In this document: positions 54,598-63,679 of the stretch, in pieces | How positions within the stretch are numbered: position 1 is the stretch's first letter | Layout: each line of letters opens with the position of its first letter | Assembly (NCBI RefSeq): GCF_009905735.1 | Contig: NZ_JAAALE010000009.1 | Location: 78,922 to 142,921, forward strand | Direction: 5' to 3' | From: Porphyrobacter sp. SLTP | GTDB lineage: Bacteria > Pseudomonadota > Alphaproteobacteria > Sphingomonadales > Sphingomonadaceae | DNA length: 64,000 nucleotides | Notes under the pieces: model-generated | What the model saw: only the letters and a program-made list of their open reading frames with translations | Database searches by the model: none | What the model was told of the DNA's origin: nothing | Made by a program: the position numbers and the translations under genes

Positions 54598-55376
54598 GCC
54601 ACTATCTCCAAGCCATCATAGCCGACCGTCACGAAGTCCGGCACTTCGTCGCACAGCGTCCGATAATCCATGCTCTTGTCGAGATGGCTCAGCACCACGC
54701 GACCTGCGCGGCATTGTTCACCGAGTTCGATCGACATTGCCAGATGTGCATGGGTCGGATGCGGTTCACGGCGCAGGCAGTCGCTCACTAGGATGTCGAC
54801 CTTGTAGAACAGATCAATCATTTCATCAGAAATGGAACTGAAATCCGTAGCATAGCCGATACTCTTGCCATCAGCTTCAAAGCGGTATGCGGTGGTTTCG
54901 CCGGGGCCATGCGCCATCTGGCACCAGTCCACGCCAAACCCGGCAATCATCCGCAGCCGATCAAGTGTGTCGAGCGTGCAGATCGTCGGATAGCCATCCT
55001 GACCGGCAAACACATAACCGAACCGCTGGCGCAGCCGACGCACTGTCTCCGTCTCGGCAAAGCCCGGGATCGGTCCGCCGCGTCCATATCGCAGCACCCG
55101 CAGGTCATCGATGCCGTGACAATGATCGGCGTGATCATGGGTCCAGAACACCGCGTCGATATGCCCGATCTGATTGGCAAGCAGTTGCGCACGACAATCG
55201 GATGATGTGTCAACGAGTAGCCGACGACCTTCATCGCTCTCGACCAGGATCGAGACCCGCGTTCGGCGGTTGCGCGGCTCATCGGGGTCACAGTCACCCC
55301 AATCGCCGGTGCCGTCCGGCCCGCCCAGCCGCGGTACCCCGGTCGAGGTACCAGAGCCAAGCATGACCAGCTTCAC
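54594..55376 (-). CDS. Metallo-beta-lactamase-fold hydrolase (PhnP-like)
   Basis: A 260-aa MBL-fold enzyme. The metal motif HxHxDH is visible in WTHDHADHCHG (about 79-84), with further His and Asp at GYATD and LSHLDKS. The N-terminus MLGSGTSTGVPRLGG is typical of the PhnP branch, whose E. coli member is a cyclic phosphodiesterase. Substrate here is unknown. GTG 55376 overlaps the tatD stop by 4 bp. It is conserved downstream of tatD and metG in alphaproteobacteria. Confidence 0.93.
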   Translation of the reverse strand: MKLVMLGSGTSTGVPRLGGPDGTGDWGDCDPDEPRNRRTRVSILVESDEGRRLLVDTSSDCRAQLLANQIGHIDAVFWTHDHADHCHGIDDLRVLRYGRGGPIPGFAETETVRRLRQRFGYVFAGQDGYPTICTLDTLDRLRMIAGFGVDWCQMAHGPGETTAYRFEADGKSIGYATDFSSISDEMIDLFYKVDILVSDCLRREPHPTHAHLAMSIELGEQCRAGRVVLSHLDKSMDYRTLCDEVPDFVTVGYDGLEIVA

Positions 55377-56149
55377 GGGCGCGCCTTGCTGAAAAGGTTG
55401 AAGAAATTGGCGGTGGTCTGCGCTGTCAGATGTTCCACATCCGTTCCGCGAATGCCGGCGACGAAGGCCGCCGTATCGGCGACATAGGCCGGTTCACACA
55501 CCCTGCCCCGATGCGGCACCGGCGCGAGGAACGGGCTGTCGGTTTCGACCAGCAAGCGGTCATCAGGAATGATCACAGCAACGGCCTGCAAGTCCTTGGC
55601 ATTCTTGAAGGTTACGATCCCCGAGAGCGAGATCGTCAGCCCCAGCGCCAACACCTTTTCGGCGAAATCGGCCGAGGCTGTGAAGCAGTGGATCAAGGCC
55701 GGGAAGGCCCCCTTCCCCATCTCATCGGCGAGGATTGCGTGGGTATGTTCCTCGGCATCGCGGGTGTGGATGATGATCGGCAACTGCGTTTCGCGGGCGA
55801 CATCAATATGCATACGAAACAGTGACTTCTGCGCGTCTCTGTCAGACTTGTCGTAATAGTAGTCGAGCCCGGTTTCCCCGATCGCGATGACTTTGGGGTG
55901 GCGGGTCGCCTCCAGCAACGCGGCGCGGCCCAGGTCCTGATGCGCGTCAGCCTCATGCGGGTGGATGCCGACGCTGGCGAAAACATCCGGCTCGCGCGCG
56001 GCGGTGGCGACCACCTGATCCCATTCGGATTGGCGGGTGGAAATGTTGAGAAAGGCGCCAACACCGGCCGCCCGGGCGCGCGCCAGCACTGCGGTCTGTT
56101 CCTCCACCAAACCTTTGTATTCGAGGTGGCAGTGGCTATCGACCAGCAT
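55373..56149 (-). CDS. tatD: TatD-family metal-dependent hydrolase (DNase)
   Basis: A 258-aa TIM-barrel amidohydrolase-type nuclease. Metal ligands are visible: DSHCHLEY near residue 5, GETGLDYYYDKSD (Glu about 92), IHTRDAEEHT (His about 128), HCFTAS (His about 154) and VETDSPFLAP (Asp about 202). E. coli TatD is a 3'-5' exonuclease in DNA repair. The start overlaps the metG stop by one base and the stop overlaps the MBL gene. Confidence 0.96.
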   Translation of the reverse strand: MLVDSHCHLEYKGLVEEQTAVLARARAAGVGAFLNISTRQSEWDQVVATAAREPDVFASVGIHPHEADAHQDLGRAALLEATRHPKVIAIGETGLDYYYDKSDRDAQKSLFRMHIDVARETQLPIIIHTRDAEEHTHAILADEMGKGAFPALIHCFTASADFAEKVLALGLTISLSGIVTFKNAKDLQAVAVIIPDDRLLVETDSPFLAPVPHRGRVCEPAYVADTAAFVAGIRGTDVEHLTAQTTANFFNLFSKARP

Positions 56150-57702
56150 CAGGCAGCCTCGTCCGGCAGTTCAAGCCGGGGGAACAGCGGTGCCGGCGCG
56201 ATGATCCGGTGATCGCTTTCCGCCAGAGGCGAATACCAGTGGCTGCGGATGCCGTCGAGATTGCGCAGATCGCCCGGAATGCCCAGCGTATCCAGCAGTT
56301 TGGCGCTGCTTGCCGGGATCACCGGACTGATCGCAACGGCCAACTGCGCAATGCAGATATAGAGGGTGGCGAGCACCGTCTCCATCCGTTCGGGATCGGC
56401 CTTGCGCAGGGTCCAGGGTGCCTGGGCATCGATATAGGCGTTGCAGGCGAACACCGCCTGGAGCCATGCCTCGACCCCTTGCTGGAGCGCAAGATTTTCA
56501 AAGGCTTCGGGAATATCCTTGGCAATCGCCTGATCGACGGCTTCAAACAGCGCCGTATCGGCCTCCTGATGACCGCGGATCGCGGGGAGATAGCCGTCGA
56601 GGTTCTTGGCGATAAAGCCGAGCGTGCGCTGGGCGAGATTGCCGAAAGCATTGCCAAGCTCGCCATTGGCGCGCTGCACGATCGCCTCGGGTGAATAGGA
56701 ACCGTCCTGACCGAAGGCGACTTCGCGCATCAGGAAGTAGCGCAAGGCGTCGACACCGAACCTTTCGGCCAGTTCCACCGGATCGGTCACATTGCCGAGC
56801 GACTTTGATTCCTTCTGCCCGCGATTGAGCAGGAAGCCGTGACCAAATACGTGCTTGGGCAGCGGCAGATTGGCGCTCATCAGGAAGGCCGGCCAGTAGA
56901 TCGTGTGGAAGCGCACGATGTCCTTGCCGATCAGGTGCAGGCTGGCGGGCCAGAAGTCGCCCATGTCATCGGGATAGCCGAGGCCCGTCAGATAATTGGT
57001 GAGGGCATCGACCCACACATACATCACATGGCCCTCGGACCCGGGCACCTTCACGCCCCAGTCGAACGAGGTGCGGCTGACCGAAAGATCGCGCAGGCCC
57101 TGTTCGACAAAGGCGATCATCTCGTTGCGGCGGCTTGCCGGTTCGAGGAAGCCCGGGGTCTTCAGCAGCGCAAGCAGCTGGTCCTGATACTTAGAGAGCC
57201 GGAAGAACCAGCTTTCCTCGACCGTCCATTCGACCGGCGTGCCTTGGGGCGAGAGCTTCTCACCCCCCTCACCTTCCACCAGCTCGCTCGCGTCGTAATA
57301 GGCTTCGTCGCGGACCGAGTACCAGCCTTCGTAGCGATCAAGATAGAGGTCGCCCGACGCTTCCATCGCTTGCCAGATGGCCTGGCTGGCGCGGTGATGA
57401 TCGGGCTCACTTGTGCGGATGAAGCGGTCATAGGACACATCAAGCGCATCGCACATGCTGCGGAAATAGCCCGACATTTCATCGGCGAGATCGGCCGGCG
57501 TACGGCCCTGCTCCTCGGCCTTGCGGGCCATCTTCAAGCCATGTTCGTCCGTGCCGGTCTGAAACCGGACACGGCGGCCTTGCAAGCGCTGGAAGCGGGC
57601 GATCACGTCGGCAGCGATCGCCTCGTAGGCGTGACCGATATGGGGCTTCCCGTTGGGGTAGCTGATCGCGGTGGTGATGTAGAAAGGGGACGTGTCAGCC
57701 AT
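56149..57702 (-). CDS. metG: Methionine--tRNA ligase
   Basis: Charges tRNA(Met). The 517-aa class I synthetase has the HIGH motif in PNGKPHIGHAYEAIAAD (about 20-28) and the KMSKS variant KESKS in GFLLNRGQKESKSLGNV (about 300). The connective region lacks the four-Cys zinc knuckle, fitting the MetG2/type-1 form used by many alphaproteobacteria. There is no C-terminal tRNA-binding EMAP domain, so the length is short. ATG 57702 overlaps the holB stop by 8 bp; an 11-codon longer frame is not needed. Confidence 0.97.
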   Translation of the reverse strand: MADTSPFYITTAISYPNGKPHIGHAYEAIAADVIARFQRLQGRRVRFQTGTDEHGLKMARKAEEQGRTPADLADEMSGYFRSMCDALDVSYDRFIRTSEPDHHRASQAIWQAMEASGDLYLDRYEGWYSVRDEAYYDASELVEGEGGEKLSPQGTPVEWTVEESWFFRLSKYQDQLLALLKTPGFLEPASRRNEMIAFVEQGLRDLSVSRTSFDWGVKVPGSEGHVMYVWVDALTNYLTGLGYPDDMGDFWPASLHLIGKDIVRFHTIYWPAFLMSANLPLPKHVFGHGFLLNRGQKESKSLGNVTDPVELAERFGVDALRYFLMREVAFGQDGSYSPEAIVQRANGELGNAFGNLAQRTLGFIAKNLDGYLPAIRGHQEADTALFEAVDQAIAKDIPEAFENLALQQGVEAWLQAVFACNAYIDAQAPWTLRKADPERMETVLATLYICIAQLAVAISPVIPASSAKLLDTLGIPGDLRNLDGIRSHWYSPLAESDHRIIAPAPLFPRLELPDEAA

Positions 57703-58651
57703 GGGCCGGTTCGCTAGCGGGGGCGGCGGCGACAAGCAAGCTGCCGATCTCGAAGGGGATCATCCCGGCATCGAAATTGGCGGTTGGCGCTTCGGCTGCG
57801 AGGCTGACCAAGGCTGTGTGGGTATTGATCAGGCGTGCGCGGGCGTCCGGGTTGTCAGAAGCGCGGGCGGCGCGGGCGACCAGCGACTGCGCGAGGTCGA
57901 GCACAGCCTGCACCCGCTCGCGATCGGCGCGCGGGCCGATCAGGCGGGCCAGCTCGCCGCGCCCAGTGACGCCATTATCGCCGTGCGCCAGCAGTGCGGT
58001 GATGACCTTGGCAACCGGAGCGAGGTTCTGTTCGGCAAAGCGCAGCGCTGCGCCATAGGAACCTTCAGCCGCAGCAATAGCCTGCGGGTCGGGCGGCAGG
58101 CCTTCGCTTGCGAGCAGCGCCGCCAGCTCGCTGTCGGTGAGCACCGGGAAGCGCAAGGTGCGGCAGCGCGAGCGGATCGTCGGCAGCAGCCGCGCCGGAC
58201 GATGGGTGACGAGCAGGAAGAAGGTGCCAACCGGCGGTTCCTCAAGGCTCTTGAGCAATGCGTTGGCGGCCGACTTTTCCATGTCGTCGGCCGGATCAAT
58301 GATGATCGCGCGACGGCTTCCCAGTGTCGGCCGCGTGATCAGGCGGCGCTGCATCGCCCGGATTTGCTTGATGCGGATCGAGCGCGCGAGGTCGAAGGGC
58401 TTGCCCTCGGCTTGGGCTTTCTCGCCCTTGTCGTCCTTCGGGCCGTAGGTGAGGGTGATGATGTCGGGATGCTCGCCCTGCGGCTGCGGGACGCCGGGCT
58501 GCGCAACCAACGCGCGCGCGGCAGCCATGGCGAAGTCGCGCTTGCCGAGACCCGCTTTGCCCGCAAGCAGCCAGCCGTGGTGCATCCGCTCTCCCGAGAG
58601 CGCGTCGCGCCATTGACGCCAGGCTTCGGCATGGTTGGGCCAGTCGGTCAT
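57695..58651 (-). CDS. holB: DNA polymerase III delta-prime subunit
   Basis: Part of the clamp-loader complex. The 318-aa AAA+ protein has a Walker-A-like sequence AGKAGLGKRDFA (about 28-39), IIDPADDMEKSAANALLKSLEEPP (Walker B and sensor region), and LVTHRPARLLPTIRSRCRTLRF with the Ser-Arg-Cys sensor motif. The four-Cys zinc module of E. coli HolB is absent. It is coupled to tmk (4-bp overlap) and metG. Confidence 0.93.
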   Translation of the reverse strand: MTDWPNHAEAWRQWRDALSGERMHHGWLLAGKAGLGKRDFAMAAARALVAQPGVPQPQGEHPDIITLTYGPKDDKGEKAQAEGKPFDLARSIRIKQIRAMQRRLITRPTLGSRRAIIIDPADDMEKSAANALLKSLEEPPVGTFFLLVTHRPARLLPTIRSRCRTLRFPVLTDSELAALLASEGLPPDPQAIAAAEGSYGAALRFAEQNLAPVAKVITALLAHGDNGVTGRGELARLIGPRADRERVQAVLDLAQSLVARAARASDNPDARARLINTHTALVSLAAEAPTANFDAGMIPFEIGSLLVAAAPASEPAHG

Positions 58652-59280
58652 GCGAGCAGGTCGCCGATTGCGGCAAGGATGCGGGCGTGAATGTCTTTCT
58701 TCTGGCCGAGCGCGTCGATGCGTGCAAAGCTCTGCGGGTCGGCCTCAGCCAGCGTACGAAAGGCGGCGGCGACGGCGCGGTGGTATGCGGCGGAGCGGCC
58801 TTCGATTGCGTCCGACGCCTCTCCGCGCGACGCGATCCGCCCTGCCAAGGCGGCTTCATCGCCCTCGAGCAGGATGACCCGGTCAGGCCGCAAACCGTCA
58901 CTGCCAAAGGCATGGAGCGCGGTGATCGCCGCATCGCCGAGGCCCCCGGCCCCGCCCTGATAAGCGCGGCTCGAATCGACGAAGCGGTCACAGATGACCC
59001 ACTCGCCGCGCATAAGCGCGGGGCGGATCAAATGCGCCACATGGTCCGCGCGGGCGGCGGCAAACAACAAGGCTTCTGCCTGCGCGGGCCAGCCTTCCCC
59101 CGGCGGTGCCAAGAGCAGATTGCGGATCGCTTCGGCCCCCGGTGTCCCGCCCGGTTCGCGGGTGACGACGACCGTAAGGCCTCGCGCCCGCAACGCCTCG
59201 GCGAGTAAGCGGGCCTGGGTGGATTTCCCCGCCCCCTCCCCGCCTTCAAAGGCGATGAACCGGCCGCGCGGAGGGCTCAT
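58648..59280 (-). CDS. tmk: Thymidylate kinase
   Basis: Phosphorylates dTMP to dTDP. The 210-aa protein has the P-loop EGGEGAGKSTQARLL at residues about 10-24, the DR-x motif CDRFVDSSRAYQGG (about 93) and the LID region LAGRIASRGEASDAIE (about 147). Its ATG overlaps the carboxypeptidase stop by 4 bp, and its own stop overlaps the holB start, a common tmk-holB arrangement. Confidence 0.97.
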   Translation of the reverse strand: MSPPRGRFIAFEGGEGAGKSTQARLLAEALRARGLTVVVTREPGGTPGAEAIRNLLLAPPGEGWPAQAEALLFAAARADHVAHLIRPALMRGEWVICDRFVDSSRAYQGGAGGLGDAAITALHAFGSDGLRPDRVILLEGDEAALAGRIASRGEASDAIEGRSAAYHRAVAAAFRTLAEADPQSFARIDALGQKKDIHARILAAIGDLLA

Positions 59281-60461
59281 GAAAACACCGCTGCAATGGC
59301 ATTGATCACACGGTCAATCGGGCCAGCTGTCCCCACCGCCTCGGCAGCGTAAAGCGGGATGCGGGCCGGTGCGACGCCGGGGGCGGAGACCTCCATCACG
59401 GCGACTTCCTGATTGGCTGCAATCGGTGCGCGCAGCGGGCCCTCGTAACGGATCGTGGCGGTAAGCTCGCCGTCACTTCCGCGTGGCAGATTGATCGCAA
59501 CGGGCCCCGCAGCTTTGAGGGCGACCCCGCGCGCATCGCCATCCTGCACCCGCGCCGTGCCGACCACGGCGCCCGGCGCAAACAGTTGGCGCCGTTCGAA
59601 GGCGGAAAAGCCCCACTCGACATAGGACCGTGCAATCTTTGCTCGCAGCCGCCCGTTCTCCACTCCAGCAAGCACCAGCACCAGCCGCTGCCCATCGCGC
59701 CGCGCTGTGCCGAGGTAGGAGAAACCCGCTTCGTTGGTGAACCCGGTCTTGATCCCATCCGCCCCCGGTACGCGCCCGATCATGGGATCATGATTGACCT
59801 GCGCAATGCCTTTGTAATCAAAGCCCGCGCGGCCGATGTAATAGCCGAACTTGTCCGGGTGCCGCGTGATCAGCGCCCGCGCCAGCCGCGCCAGATCATT
59901 GGCGGTGGTGAAGGTCCGCCCCTCATCCGGCCAGCCGTTAGGGCTCGCGAAATAGCTCCCCGTCATCCCTAGCCCCAGCGCGGTCTGGTTCATCTGCGTC
60001 GTCCACGCGGCGACCGATCCCGCCTGCCCTTCGGCCAGCACGGCCGCCCCGTCATTGGCCGAGACGTTGGCGATACCCAGCAGCAGGTCATCCACCCGCA
60101 CCCGCTCCCCCCGGTCGAGGAACATGGTCGAACCTTTGCGCCGCCACTCGCTTGCGACAACCGGGCTCATCATGAACACCTGTGACGGATCGAGGCGCCC
60201 GGCTGCGATCAACTCGAAGGCGAGATACAGCGTCATGACCTTGGTGACTGACGCGGGCATGAAACGCGCATCGGGATTGCGGGCATGGAGCACCTGCCCG
60301 CTGCCCAGATCGACCAAGAGCGCCACCGGCGCTTCTGTGGCGGTTGGAACCGCAGGCAGGACGGGCCCCGGATCAGGCACCAGCGCGCGCAGAGGCGGCG
60401 CAAAGGTGACGGCAAACAGGGCAAGCAGGGACAGCGGCAGGCGCAAGGATTTCGGGGGCAT
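59277..60461 (-). CDS. D-alanyl-D-alanine carboxypeptidase (PBP5/6-like)
   Basis: Trims pentapeptides in peptidoglycan. A 394-aa periplasmic protein with a signal peptide (about 1-27) and an S11 transpeptidase domain: SxxK in PASVTK (about 73), SxN in VSAND (about 134) and KTG in GIKTGFTNEAG (about 237). A PBP5_C beta domain and a C-terminal amphipathic membrane anchor (IDRVINAIAAVF) follow. ATG 60461 is preferred; GTG lies 3 nt earlier. It lies 52 bp after mltB on the same strand. Confidence 0.95.
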   Translation of the reverse strand: MPPKSLRLPLSLLALFAVTFAPPLRALVPDPGPVLPAVPTATEAPVALLVDLGSGQVLHARNPDARFMPASVTKVMTLYLAFELIAAGRLDPSQVFMMSPVVASEWRRKGSTMFLDRGERVRVDDLLLGIANVSANDGAAVLAEGQAGSVAAWTTQMNQTALGLGMTGSYFASPNGWPDEGRTFTTANDLARLARALITRHPDKFGYYIGRAGFDYKGIAQVNHDPMIGRVPGADGIKTGFTNEAGFSYLGTARRDGQRLVLVLAGVENGRLRAKIARSYVEWGFSAFERRQLFAPGAVVGTARVQDGDARGVALKAAGPVAINLPRGSDGELTATIRYEGPLRAPIAANQEVAVMEVSAPGVAPARIPLYAAEAVGTAGPIDRVINAIAAVFS

Positions 60462-60513
60462 CACCGTCTCGCCTATACCCGCCCCCTCACCGCTTGGCGA
60501 GGCGTGGGGCGCG

Positions 60514-61563
60514 TCAGTTCACGATTTCGTCAGCCAGCAATCCGACGCTCAGGGCATAATAGCTTGAACAGTTATACTCGAGGATCGCGCGGTAATTGCC
60601 GGTCAGCAGCCAGGCAGGCGTTCCGGGGCCGTCGGGCTGGAAAAATGCGGTCATCACATCGTCGCCGAGGCCACCTTGCGCGATCACGCCCTGCGCGCGC
60701 CATTCAGCCACGGTCATCCAGCGGCTGAGGCGTTCATGCACGCGCGGGCAGACGGGCGAGACGAGCCGGGTGCGATAAGCTGAGGCATCGAAGCCGGCCG
60801 GCACCGACGCACGAGCACCCCAAGGCTGACCAGGCCGCCATCCGGCATCGCGGAAGTAATTCGCGATCGAGGCAAAGGTATCGGCGCGGTTCGCGAAGAT
60901 ATCCGCGCGCCCGTCTCCGTCGCCATCGGTGGCTAGCCGCAGATAGACGCTAGGGAGGAACTGCGGATTACCAAACGCTCCGGCATAGGAGCCCACCAGC
61001 TGCGAGCGGTCATAGCCCTTGTCGGCGACCTTCATCAGCGCGATAAACTCGCCCGCAAACAGTTCGCGCCGCCGCCCCTCCCATGCTAGCGTGGCGAGGC
61101 TGCGGGCGAGATCGAAGTTGCCCTTGACCTGACCATAGCTGGTCTCATGCCCGAAGATCGCGACGATGATCGGCCCCGGCACACCATATTGCGCTTCGAT
61201 CCGGCCGAGCAAATCGCGGTGCTGACGGTAAACCGCACGGCCGCCGCCGATGCGCGCCGAATCGACATGGGTCGCGATATAGCCCGACATAGGGGGATAG
61301 CCGCGCGTGGTGGCACTGCCGGGCTGATTGTTATCGAGCCGGATGACCGTCGGATTGGGCGTCAACCCCGCCGTCATCCGCGCCACCGTATCCTCCCGCA
61401 CGCCCTCTCCCAGCGCACGGGCCTTCAGCAATTCAAGATAGGCATCGAACGGAATCCCGTCCGCACTGACCTGCGCGCTCGCCGGGGCGGACGCAGGCGG
61501 GGCACCGAGAATCGCACACGCTGTAAGGGTCAGCGCCGCGGCGGAGAGAAGCCGGGGAATCAT
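60514..61563 (-). CDS. Lytic murein transglycosylase (MltB family)
   Basis: Cleaves glycan strands of peptidoglycan. The 349-aa protein has a lipoprotein-type signal with lipobox LTAC (Cys about 17). The SLT_2 domain has the catalytic Glu in IFGHETSYG (about 137), and YAGAFGNPQFLPSVYLRLATDGDGDGRADIFANRADTFASIANYF follows, with a calcium-like DGDGDGRAD loop. ATG 61563 is chosen because it starts the signal peptide. It is the first gene of the operon running to the small membrane protein. Confidence 0.93.
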   Translation of the reverse strand: MIPRLLSAAALTLTACAILGAPPASAPASAQVSADGIPFDAYLELLKARALGEGVREDTVARMTAGLTPNPTVIRLDNNQPGSATTRGYPPMSGYIATHVDSARIGGGRAVYRQHRDLLGRIEAQYGVPGPIIVAIFGHETSYGQVKGNFDLARSLATLAWEGRRRELFAGEFIALMKVADKGYDRSQLVGSYAGAFGNPQFLPSVYLRLATDGDGDGRADIFANRADTFASIANYFRDAGWRPGQPWGARASVPAGFDASAYRTRLVSPVCPRVHERLSRWMTVAEWRAQGVIAQGGLGDDVMTAFFQPDGPGTPAWLLTGNYRAILEYNCSSYYALSVGLLADEIVN

Positions 61564-61744
61564 GGCTACAGGGATGTCATACCTTGGATGAATTCCCAAC
61601 AACCTGATTGGCGAAGTTGCGGTTGCTCCCCCGTTGGGCGGCAAAGCAGCCTGCAATCAAGACGACCTGCCATGCTGAACCGCGACAATTGGGCCACAAG
61701 GCAGGTGACAATCGCGATCTTCGGCGCTAGCCGCTTCGCACAGA

Positions 61745-61834
61745 GGACAGGTGGCCGAGTGGTTTAAGGCAGCGGTCTTGAAAACCGCCGTAGGTGCAAG
61801 CCTACCGTGGGTTCGAATCCCACCCTGTCCGCCA
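61745..61834 (+). tRNA. tRNA-Ser (anticodon TGA)
   Basis: A 90-nt tRNA including encoded CCA. The acceptor stem is GGACAGG/CCTGTCC. The D arm contains GGCCGAG-TGGTTTAAGGC, the anticodon loop CTTGAAA gives TGA, the long variable arm is class II (GTAGGTGCAAGCCTAC), and the T arm is GTGGG-TTCGAAT-CCCAC. It is divergent from mltB. Confidence 0.98.
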
Positions 61835-61848
61835 ATTTGCGCTGCATT

Positions 61849-62343
61849 TCAGTGCAACACGCGGTCACTTCCTTGCTTGATCGTGGGCGTAGCCATCCAA
61901 TCCGGCCAATCTGTCCCGCGCCATTCCGCGGCGACATAGACCCGCTGAAGGATCGACAACCATTGGCGCATCAAGTCGCCATTGAAACCTATCCGCGCAC
62001 TTTGGCCGGTCGGACTGTAGAAGATCACCACGGTTCCGGAGGGCGGCATTTGCAAATCGATTTTGCTGACGAGCCACTCATGCTCCGGCTCAGTCGCCGT
62101 GACGGGCGCTGAAGGCTCCTGCCGGGCAACCGCCTTCTGATGTGAGACGCCGGCGACGATGTCGGCGTACACAGGATCGTCATGACGGGGCTTAATGACA
62201 TTTATCAGTGCGGGGATCAGGCGATTGGTCATCCGCTGGGTCAGCCAGATACGCGCGGTTTCTCCGTCTCGCACTGCCGCATTGATCGAGATGCGATCCT
62301 GTTCCTCCGAATAAAGGACAGTGATTCTTTGAAGGTCCAGCAT
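61849..62343 (-). CDS. Protein of unknown function
   Basis: A 164-aa soluble protein. The N-terminus (MLDLQRITVLYSEEQDRISINA) and the motif TARIWLTQRMTNRLIPALINVI suggest a beta-alpha fold. A central charged linker (PSAPVTATEPEHEW) follows, and the C-terminal half holds VIFYSPTGQSARIGFNGDLMRQWLSILQRVYVAAEW. I recall similar short proteins in other proteobacteria but no function. ATG 62343 is the first start. It ends 15 bp after tRNA-Ser on the opposite strand and lies 69 bp from the hydroxylase gene. Confidence 0.7.
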   Translation of the reverse strand: MLDLQRITVLYSEEQDRISINAAVRDGETARIWLTQRMTNRLIPALINVIKPRHDDPVYADIVAGVSHQKAVARQEPSAPVTATEPEHEWLVSKIDLQMPPSGTVVIFYSPTGQSARIGFNGDLMRQWLSILQRVYVAAEWRGTDWPDWMATPTIKQGSDRVLH

Positions 62344-62412
62344 GGCCGAATGATTATCACGTTGTGATGCGGGGAGGCACCCCCTTGCGGCGGTCTGCCT
62401 TGACGCGTTGGA

Positions 62413-63579
62413 CTACAAGGCCCCGACCGGAAACGCCGCCGCCGAAACAGCCGCTTGGATTGCTGAACGCTCCGCGGGCGAAAGGTCGGGATGCCACAGG
62501 TCGAAGATGAGGATCACGCGCAGCCGGTCGGTCTCGTTCTTGGCCTCGTGCTCGATGGTGTCGTCGAACACCCAGGACTGACCCTCGACAAAATCGCGGG
62601 TTTCCGCGCCGACGCGGAACCAGCAGCGATGGGGCACGATCAGCGGGAGGTGGCACAGCAGGCGGAAATTGGCGACACCAACATGCGGCGGAATGTGGGT
62701 GTGCGGGGCGAGCAGCGAGAACATCGCATTGGCCCCGCATCCCGGGATGACGGGTTGATCCATCCGCGTCAGAAACGCCATCGTTTCGGGGCAATGGGCG
62801 GCATTGGCGGCGACATTGGTCCCGCGCTCGATCAGGTGGATCGCGGTCCAATCTCGGTTGTGGTTCAACTCGCGCCATTGCGCCAGCGGCTCGCTGTCGT
62901 GGTATTTGACGTAAGGCACGAGGCTCGCGTCCGGCGCATTGGCAACCCGGTCCATCTCGGCACGGATCGTGGCGGTGAGGCTCTCGAGTTCGTCCGCCCA
63001 GGGGAAGCCCGCGCGGTCGTGGAATTCGGCCTCCCGCAGACCGGGGTAGGCGAAATGGGTTGCCTCGGAATGATAGGTGCGCGTGGTCCGCGCGATGTTG
63101 GTGGCAAAGCGTTCGGCCCGGCGGCGCTCAGTGGGGGTGAGATCGGCACCGCTCGCCTCAACCGCTGCGCCGAGCCGGCGCTGCATCGAATGTTGATGCT
63201 CGGCCCAGAGCGCTTCGGCGCGCATGATCGTCTGCACCAGCATCGGCGGCAGCGGATGCGGGCGCGGCTGTGCGAGCGCGCGGCCATAGGCTTCGCCCGC
63301 TTCGGGGTGTCCGGCGGAATCGAGCAGGTGCGCCCGCATCAGCAGATTGACGAAATCGAGCGGCGATAGCGCCAGCGCGCGGTCGATCGCCTCGATTGCC
63401 AACAGCGGCGCGCCGGCCATCTTCCGCACTGTGGCGAGACGCTGCCAGAACGGCATCACCGGCGGATCGAAACGCGCGGCTTCTTCCAGGATATTGCGCG
63501 CCTGCACGAGGCTACCCGCCGCCAAGGCACGGTCTGCAGCGGTCAGGCGCTGGGCAAGGTCGGGCTCGGCGAGGGTCAT
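62413..63579 (-). CDS. TPR protein with aspartyl/asparaginyl beta-hydroxylase domain
   Basis: A 388-aa protein. Residues 1 to about 130 are TPR-like helical repeats (LAIEAIDRALALSPLDFVNLLMRAHLLDSAGHPEAGEAYGRAL). Residues about 190-375 are an AspH-type 2-oxoglutarate/Fe(II) oxygenase: Fe-binding His in APHTHIPPHVGVANFR and in DDTIEHEAKNETDRLRVILIFDLWHP, with the Arg that binds 2-oxoglutarate after it. It probably hydroxylates Asp/Asn or modifies a lipid; bacterial LpxO-type relatives act on lipid A. ATG 63579 is chosen; no clear ribosome site is seen. Confidence 0.88.
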   Translation of the reverse strand: MTLAEPDLAQRLTAADRALAAGSLVQARNILEEAARFDPPVMPFWQRLATVRKMAGAPLLAIEAIDRALALSPLDFVNLLMRAHLLDSAGHPEAGEAYGRALAQPRPHPLPPMLVQTIMRAEALWAEHQHSMQRRLGAAVEASGADLTPTERRRAERFATNIARTTRTYHSEATHFAYPGLREAEFHDRAGFPWADELESLTATIRAEMDRVANAPDASLVPYVKYHDSEPLAQWRELNHNRDWTAIHLIERGTNVAANAAHCPETMAFLTRMDQPVIPGCGANAMFSLLAPHTHIPPHVGVANFRLLCHLPLIVPHRCWFRVGAETRDFVEGQSWVFDDTIEHEAKNETDRLRVILIFDLWHPDLSPAERSAIQAAVSAAAFPVGAL

Positions 63580-63679
63580 GATGCCGAAATGATATAGATT
63601 AGGATTTAGCGCAAGTCGCCTCAGCTGACGCACGGTTCAGCGCGACAGGATATTGCGTCTGACCGCCCGATACATGCGC

